From Tetmemena sp. SeJ-2015 (taxonomy: Eukaryota > Ciliophora > Spirotrichea > Sporadotrichida > Oxytrichidae), in the NCBI GenBank assembly GCA_027382625.1, contig JAJKFJ010022473.1, positions 1-64,000 of the forward strand: a stretch of DNA of 64,000 nt, read 5' to 3'. The notes beneath the pieces are model-generated. The model did no database searches. It had not been told where the DNA came from and saw nothing but the letters and a program-made list of their open reading frames with translations. The position numbers and the translations under genes were made by a program. Numbering within the stretch: the stretch's first letter is position 1; every line of letters begins with the position of its first letter. Below are positions 57,444-64,000 of this stretch, one piece after another.

Positions 57444-58977
57444 ATGAAACAAACAGCATTAAATGCAGCAGGTTATAGGGAGCAAACAAATTCACCTACT
57501 ATTGAATTTGAAAATCTAGAGAGCTAGCCTGTGCCTGTGGTGGACGAATCTAGATAAACAGGAGAAATAGAAATGATTCAATAATTCGAGAATGAAGAAG
57601 AAAAGAAGAATGATAGCAGTGATTAAAAATTAATATGTTATAAGTTAAAAAGGCCCAAGTCAAATATCAACTTCAAAACAGCAGAATTAAAACCAAAGAG
57701 AAAAGTTTGGCTAGGTAGTGGAAAAACTAGGCTCCTATTTTTTCCCTAATTTTGGGGTTTTCACAATCACATTCATGATAGTTTTTGCGCAAATCAGCAT
57801 CTTCATAATTTTCAAAGTCATACACACTGTGAGGCTAAAGAGTATGAGTAATTACACAAACTTAGAATTAAAAATATGTATTTAAACAAACTTTGACTGT
57901 TTACTGTATAACTATGGGGCAAAATTTAGCTATGCAGTGAAAGTAGACGGATAAGTTCATCGCCTGTTCTTGCCCCTTCTTTATCATAGTGATTATTTCA
58001 CATTGATTTGGAACGTGGTAGGTTAGCTCTTCCTTGGTTTCGAAATCGAAAATTTGTTTTGCGAAGGACCAAAATTTATTATTTCTATTTATAGCATAAT
58101 TCAGAGGAGAGTGAATTGGAAGATTTATATACTTCTTCTTTGTCTTTCTAGTGGGTGGAAGTCTGTCTACTCTTTTCAGTGCAGTTCTAAACCCTAGAAA
58201 CTTCGGATGCAGTGGGACTTGTATAACTTTCATGTTGATTGTTATTCATGCAATAATTAGAATAGAAAGAAGGATTGAACATTGGAAGGCGTAAAGCGAG
58301 AAGAGCTCTTTACCAATTTTCTAAATAATAAACCCTTTAATTGTCTTAGGATAAATATTTTATCTTAGCAGGTGCCATGATGGCTAACAACATTCATTTT
58401 ATTTAGACTTTATTGTAAAGAAATATAACATGCTCTATATGGCAAGTGATTTAATTTAAGTCATTAAATTATTAGTGATATTGACAAATGGTCTAACTTA
58501 GGTGGCTACATAAATGGCACTCTGATTTACCTAATCATATTGAGAGGATAGATAATGAGCTCGCTCAAACTCAAAGATTAAACCTAAAAGAGCGAAGAAA
58601 TTCTCTCAATAAGGCGGCAAGACGGCAATAGGCACTCATCTGAGCCAATTGAAGAGAATAAGGAACAGCTACAAAATTAGCAAGCATCTTCTAGAAGTGA
58701 CATTTAAAAACCTCCTACTGACATTTTAGAAGAAACTTAAAATAACTTTTAATCACCAGAGAAACCTTCAGCAAAAAACAACGCAAAAATACAAGCAGGA
58801 AGAAGGAGGAGTTATCAGCAAGAACTAAAGAAAAATAACTGGATATTTCGAATAAGCTTTTCCCTTATCTTGATTGAAATTTTGATTCTATCAATATTAA
58901 TAGCAAGGCAAGAATACCCTTTTTGTGGAGGTAGTGGCGATAACGCTTTAGATTGTTCTAAAATTTGTGAATTTTGA
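57444..58977 (+). CDS. Rhomboid-family membrane protein lacking the catalytic His
   Basis: ATG 57444, MKQTALNAAGYREQTNSP. After a Gln/Glu-rich N-terminus a membrane span (FTITFMIVFAQISIFIIF) is followed by LYNYGAKFSYAVKVDGQV, HRLFLPLLYHSDYFTLIW and NVVGQLFLGFEIE, the rhomboid GA...GQxxRL pattern, then GGSLSTLFSAVLNPRNFG and CSGTCITFMLIVIHAII (catalytic-serine motif GxSG as GCSG). The last core helix reads DKWSNLGGYINGTLIYL, where rhomboid proteases have His in xHLGGxxxG; here it is Asn. A long hydrophilic linker, another span (FSLILIEILILSILIA) and a Cys-containing end follow, TGA 58975-58977. Probably an inactive, iRhom-like protein. Several frame changes imply IESs. Confidence 0.65.
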
Positions 58978-58994
58978 TTTCATAATCTTATCTA

Positions 58995-59395
58995 AATTCT
59001 TATTTAGTGAGAAATAATGAGCTCTGCAAGTTAATGTAGCTCTTGTGGTCAAAATAAGTACCTTGCTCTATCATCTTACCAAGTGTCTTATGGAACCTGC
59101 TATTCAAAATCTACATCAACTGCTTCCTACACGATTTACGTTCAGGCAGCTACAGAATCAACTGGAACTAATACTTAGAGCATTGGAGGATAATCTACCT
59201 CCGATGCTTTCTACTAACTTGATGATGCAATCTTAAAAGCATATGAGCTATGCGCTCCAGTTTACACCAAGTGCACAGTTACAATATATCTTATGAAGGG
59301 ATCTCATTACCTTCTCAAATAAATTTCATCATTACTAAAATAAGAAGCTAAAAATAGAATCAGATAAATAAATAATTTGTGATAAGTTTTGAAAT
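58995..59395 (+). CDS. Fragment of a Cys-rich ciliate surface-protein domain
   Basis: An open frame reads CSSCGQNKYLALSSYQVS, YGTCYSKSTSTASYTIYV, QLDDAILKAYELCAPVYT and KCTVTIYLMKGSHYLL, then becomes AT-rich and ends near 59395. From memory, similar C-x2-CGxNxYL...KGxHYxL domains occur in large hypotrich membrane proteins. It is on the plus strand directly after the rhomboid gene but in a different frame. It could be a 3' extension of that gene via an IES, an MDS of a scrambled gene, or a paralogous remnant. It lacks its own start and stop context. Confidence 0.45.
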
Positions 59396-59424
59396 ACTCT
59401 CATAGAAATCCTACACTATTAGGA

Positions 59425-59885
59425 TCATAATTTTTATTTTAGATCATTCCTCCCCTTTATTTCATTTAAGACTATCATTTCGTTTTCCTCTTGTCGCTTT
59501 AGTTCTTCTTAAACTATTTTCTCAGCATCTTGCGAAAACCCATATGATTGCTTTTGCTGATTCTGGTTCTTTATAACTTAGCCCAACTTGTCTACTAACT
59601 TGCCCTTGCTTTTGTAATTGCTAGCGTACTATCTTATTTACCTCAAAAGCAGCATTTTAGCTCTAAAGTTTCTAATCATTTGCTGTGGGATTGGCTTTAT
59701 TATCTCCTTAACTTAATTGACTCCTGCTTTTATTTTATTTTTCTATAAGTGTTCATTAGTAGGCTCAGGTTATAACTTTTGGGAAGGCTTAATTTTGGTT
59801 TAAAGAGATTGCTTTGAAGGAGAAAATCTATTGTTCTAATTTATGCTTTTTATTTAATTTATGTACGATAGATGGAAATCTAAAT
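59425..59885 (-). CDS. Small Lys/Gln-rich protein, unknown
   Basis: One frame of about 150 codons reads NNRFSPSKQSLQTKIKPS, EHLQKNKIKAGVNQVKEI, PQQMIRNFRAKMLLLRQI, KGKLVDKLGQVIKNQNQQ and EELKRQEENEMIVLNEIK to TGA 59425-59427. It is helical, basic and soluble. The start codon was not fixed; sequence upstream of 59860 becomes AT-rich. No family recognised. Confidence 0.5.
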
Positions 59886-59889
59886 TATA

Positions 59890-60190
59890 TCGATCACTTA
59901 ATTAAATAGCAAGTAAGGTTTTTCCAAAATTATTGATGTATAAAGTGAGAATTCATCTATTTATTTAAAAATTAAGAATACAATAGGTCCTTCAAACCAA
60001 TAGGATTATACTTTAAAATATTCTTTCGTTAAGAATTATGACTTTAATTTTTACAAATAAGTGCTTTGAAAATTTTATAATGATAAGAGATTTTAATTTT
60101 ATGGAATGACACATTTTTTTATCTGATAGCACTATAGTAAATCTTTAATATTTTTATTTAATTTATTAATTACTCTTTTTTCTTATAATT
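59890..60190. other. AT-rich intergenic region
   Basis: No feature seen. Confidence 0.4.
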
Positions 60191-60191
60191 T

Positions 60192-61075
60192 TCAACAGTA
60201 TTAATCCTCTCTTGCTTGACTCTACTGTATTTATTTATTTTGGGCCAAGTTATTTTAAAATTGGCTACTCTCCTCTCCTGCAGCAGTCTCTGTGGTCAGT
60301 TTAAACTTGTCTGCAAGAGCGCTTTCAATTAGATTTGCATGAGTATCATGATTAACAGATGTGAGTCTTGTTTCTTCTTATTTCTATTTCGCTAGTTAGT
60401 GCTTCACCATGTTTTACAAAATTCTTTTCTCTCCATTCTGGTCTGTTGCAACTACCACGCTCATTTTGTAAGGACTAATTGAAACTTAGCTTATAATATT
60501 CATAAGTGTAGCTTCTACTACTGCTGCTTCTTCTTTTTCTCCTATTGCTGTCTCTTCTTCTTTGGTGACACATTAAAAAATAAATGTTCTTAAAATTTGT
60601 AACATTCATGTACTTCTGAGCGCCTGATTTCTTAACTAAAGATACTCTTCCTTTTTCACGATCAGCATCCACTTAAAACTACTCTATGAATTCACTAAAC
60701 ATCTGCTGCTCTTCTTAAGTATTTTGTTGCTTAACCTAGGCACCTACTCTTCTACTGAAGAGTTAAGAGGCTTCTCCCCACACCTTGTTTCTATCCTCTT
60801 CGGCCACATACCCCTCTTGCCAATCAATGTTTGAGTTCTTGTTCGTTCTTTTAGAGTTGCTCTGCTTTTAGCTTGGGTTATCTGAGGAAATTACTCTGCC
60901 AGAGGATTTATTTCCAGTCAAAGATTTTAGCTTTGAGTACTGCTTTTCATCTTCGCTGTTTTGCGATTCCTAATCGTCCTCTTCGATATAATCATAACTT
61001 TCTTGGTCATCATCTATGGTTTCTTAGGTGATTCATACTTATCTTCAAAGGTGATATCGATACATGCTTCCTCTA
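60192..61075 (-). CDS. RS-like basic protein, unknown
   Basis: Minus-strand frame: DDDQESYDYIEEDDQESQ, KSLTGNKSSGRVISSDNP, NSNIDWQEGYVAEEDRNK, EQQMFSEFIEQFQVDADR, KGRVSLVKKSGAQKYMN, then RRRDSNRRKRRSSSSRSY, a short RS domain, and GEALTSEIEIRRNK. After a frame change near 60350 it reads VNHDTHANLIESALADKF to TGA 60192-60194. RS tracts are typical of splicing-related proteins, but I cannot name this one. The N-terminus near 61075 is uncertain, and an IES probably separates KYMN from RRRDS. Confidence 0.5.
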
Positions 61076-61179
61076 GTTGAAGTGCTTATTTCCTGTTTCT
61101 ACCTTAAATATAACAGAAATAGAAAGAAAACTCATATCTTGAGAGGACTCTTAGTATTGAATTGCACTTAGAAGGAATT

Positions 61180-64000
61180 TACAGACGTGCTAGAGCCAGG
61201 CTAAGTCATCAAAGTCTTAGAGGATTATTTATTTAGCATATAAACCTTTCCGAGATATCGTCGTTAGTCTACTCATCCTCTTGACTTGATTTTGCTTTTT
61301 CCATTCTTCTGTATCTAAATGATCAAGTCTGATGCTATTCATATTCTCAGAATCTTTGGAATTATCACTTAACCCATCAGGATAAGAAAGATTGGGGTTT
61401 AAAGTTACATCCTAACTATTCTAGTCTTAAAGGGATAGATCCATCTTTATACCTTTTTCTTGTTGCAATCGTTTTTTATAGTCTGAAATGATGTGTAATT
61501 AGTCGACTGTCATAGCAGTGGTCTAACTTGCTTATTTAATATTTCAAGGTAAAACTTTTCTACTATCATTACATTATAAATGCAATAAGATCCATGTCTA
61601 CCCATGGCCTGAAGAATGTTTTCCTTTCTCAAGTAATATTCAAATCGCTCAATCATATTCTGATTCAAGACTAGGTGTCCTTGCTTGTACATAAGCTTGA
61701 CCTACTACAGGATGTCTGTGAATTTTTCGTGTAGAATTTAATTTTGCTCTATAATCTCTGCCTTTGCAAGCATTTAGTCCAGTTTTCGCTGGTTGTTGCA
61801 GAGTATAACTTTCAAGTAGAGTTTGTTGTACTTTTGAAGCAGATATAAATTTAACTCCTTCATGTTCTCATAAGACCAATAGCCGAAGAAAAGAATGTGA
61901 GAGCAGATTATTATCAGGAAAAACATTGCTTTCGTAGTGTCAGATAGGTAAACTAAAAATGGAGGAGGATTAACTTAAATTGAGATGCTTACTTCCAACA
62001 GAGTTTGAATTGGAGTCTGAAGAAGAGGAAACATCAACACTCTTCACGTCTAAAATGAAGAAAATTCCACAGTAAATAGTCAAGGCACAAGCCATTATAG
62101 AAAGTGCTTCTATGTTATTCAGAGAATCTACAGCGAAAGGCTTCTTTTTCAAACTTAAAACCAAAACTCCCATCATCAGCATAAATATCAGCAGCGCCTA
62201 AAATAGTTTCACTAATGGAACTATGACTTACTTAAGTTACAACTCCGTTATTTACCACAAAAACTGAAATTAAAATGAAAACGATCTTCCTGTATATGGT
62301 GAATATTTCCCAGTAGAATAATTCCTATAAGAGAATTAAAGAACCTTTTCCTTACTTTTCTATAGCCTCGGTAAAGAAAACCAAAGAGACTTTTTGCTTC
62401 AACTGTTTCAAGTCTCTTTCTGAACTTATTCAAGAGAATAAAAGCAAAGAATGGAGTTCCTAAACCCCATACTATAAGAGATGGCATAGCAACTGCCGTT
62501 CTCCAAATATAGTGCTACTTAGATTCACATAAAATTTCCAAATCTTGCTTGTTTCTTGAGTCTCCATCAATATCCATGCAACTGCAAATTGTTAAATAGT
62601 AGCAAAATACTTACTTAAAAATTTAGAAGTAAAAGGTAACGATTGAAGGATGAATCATAAACAGTATGATGACTATACTCGAGATTATGTTTTGACGTGT
62701 TTGCTCTTTTGTTGACTTCTTGATTTTTTAAACAATTTCCCAAATTATTTTGCACATTCCTGCAAGTATCAAAGGAACAAGAGCATATAAAAGTAGCTTT
62801 AAGTATATTAGTCTGTAAGCTGGACTATAAGAGCTTGAGTAATCACCATTTCCAGTAGCAAATATACTTTCCGTATTTATAAAGCAATCAATTGAGAAAA
62901 CTTATGTCTGCGCCTATGATATTACTTGAGCACCTTTCAGATAATTTTCTACTAGCTATGTCCATGAGTAGTTGAAATTAGCAGTTAAAGCTATCACTTA
63001 AATGTGATTCAGCATTAACTTTTAGAATATAGAGAGCAAATTTTTCTTGAGGGTGGCTCCTCTTATAGTAGACCGAACGATCATTAAGATTACAACCATA
63101 GCAAGGAAAGTTATTCCTATTAGCCTAATGATACTAACTCCTAGATTGCTGCATTTAGAGCACCTGTAGTTGCTATCTCTTGCGTAGCCACTTTTGCAGT
63201 CAGCACACAAAATACCTTGGTAACCTGTAGCGCAACTACCCTTGGGATCTTCATCAGGTGGTACCATTCCACTAAAACAATACTTAAAATCTCAATCATT
63301 ACAGGCAAGCATCATTAAATAAAATTAAAATGTTAACAGAGCAGCTGAGTAAAGACAAGATATGAAATTAGAAGTCTAATTGTTTTTCCTCCAATATCCT
63401 GCAACAGGACCAATGATAGATCCTCCTTGGCACTAGGCAACTGATGATGGGCATTTCAAGCAATTTCCAGGTTCTACCATTTGAACGAGAGAGAAATAAC
63501 TTCCTGCAGCACATAAAGTACAACTAAATGAATCAATTCACAAAGCAAACTTACGATCCTTGATCTGTAAATTATTCTCCAACAGCACAATCAATAATTT
63601 TATTTGAATCCCTCACTTAAATTTGGAGCTCGAATTCAGCTTAAGTAGAATCAATATTTTGGAGGTAGTCTTAGTTGGATTTCTTAGTAGAGTCAATTCC
63701 TGAGGTGCTAAAACTAACTTTATAACTCATACCAGGAGATGCTGTAAACTATAGTCCCTCAATTGTGAAAACCCCTTTTTAAGCAACAAAGAGTGTAGTT
63801 CCTGAAAAAATAGGCGTGTACTTGCCAGTTGCTGTTGTTTAAGACTTAACTTGACCTGATGGAGTAGTTGTAATGGTAGTAGTTTTTATTTATTCAACAG
63901 TCATAGTTAATTTGGAGGAATTGTCAGTTTCAACTATTTACCCGTACTTATCAACGAGAGCCATATAGAAAGTAGGAATAGTATCTCCACTTCTAAAAGA
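61180..64000 (-). CDS. Large multi-pass surface protein with Cys-rich ectodomain, 5' end beyond the window
   Basis: Reading from the right edge: SRSGDTIPTFYMALVDKYG, GVFTIEGLQFTASPGMSY, DQGSCTLCAAGSYFSLVQ, LKCPSSVAQCQGGSIIGP, CATGYQGILCADCKSGYA, YRCSKCSNLGVSIIRLIG and then many hydrophobic spans (ITFLAMVVILMIVRS, LLLYALVPLILAGMCKII, IISSIVIILFMIHPSIV, MPSLIVWGLGTPFFAFIL, ALSIMACALTIYCGIFF), finishing in a cytosolic tail (LDHLDTEEWKKQNQVKRM). The Cys-rich segments lie just before the membrane block. Frame changes near 63000, 62600, 61980 and 61500 imply IESs or introns. The stop is uncertain (about 61180-61250). Likely a ciliate-specific cell-surface protein; ligand unknown. Confidence 0.65.

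Overview
This window looks like germline (micronuclear) DNA of a spirotrich ciliate of the Oxytricha/Stylonychia type. Proteins read through only if TAA and TAG encode glutamine and TGA is the sole stop. Many genes are interrupted by short AT-rich segments whose edges are direct repeats (pointers), and removing the segment plus one repeat restores a conserved protein. These are internal eliminated sequences (IESs) between macronuclear-destined segments (MDSs). Short GT...AG introns of about 28-36 nt, and one of 196 nt, also occur. The strongest evidence is that three genes are scrambled: their coding blocks are out of order or inverted, with 8-13 bp pointers marking most of the joins.

Layout. 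1-3.3 kb is a decayed copy (A) of a segment found again at 7.6-12 kb (B); it holds stubs of three or four genes, an inverted-repeat unit and a transposase fragment. 3.5-6.2 kb has two divergent unknown genes, one carrying a transposon-like IES. 6.3-7.7 kb is the first of four secreted catalase-like genes. 8.1-13.1 kb holds a Ser/Asn-rich gene, a nitrilase lacking its catalytic Cys, and a Gln-rich gene. 13.2-24 kb holds an ankyrin-AGC kinase, a membrane RING protein, a small charged protein, a zinc-knuckle gene split by an 825-bp terminal-inverted-repeat IES, a second RING gene, a small membrane protein and a CxxC protein. 23.8-30.3 kb has a large membrane-protein gene with a duplicated, frameshifted segment next to a transposon arm, then an MST/Hippo-type kinase. 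30.6-42.3 kb has two divergent coiled-coil genes and a large acidic gene. 43-51 kb is the scrambled zone: catalase-like gene C (blocks at 43.2-44.2 and 49.5-49.8), an acetyltransferase, a zinc-finger ORF, a protein tyrosine phosphatase with its halves in swapped order, and proteasome subunit RPN7 with an inverted first MDS. 51.3-54 kb has two more catalase-like genes in tandem. 55.2-64 kb has a CMGC kinase, a rhomboid-like gene, a Cys-rich domain fragment, two small genes and the 3' part of a large multi-pass surface protein.

The genes do not form an operon. In such organisms each normally becomes its own small macronuclear chromosome, so the shared logic of the window is DNA rearrangement (IES excision, unscrambling, transposon-derived IESs) rather than a pathway. 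All protein calls are from reading the sequence by eye; no database search was run. Many IES edges are inferred from restored frame plus a short repeat.
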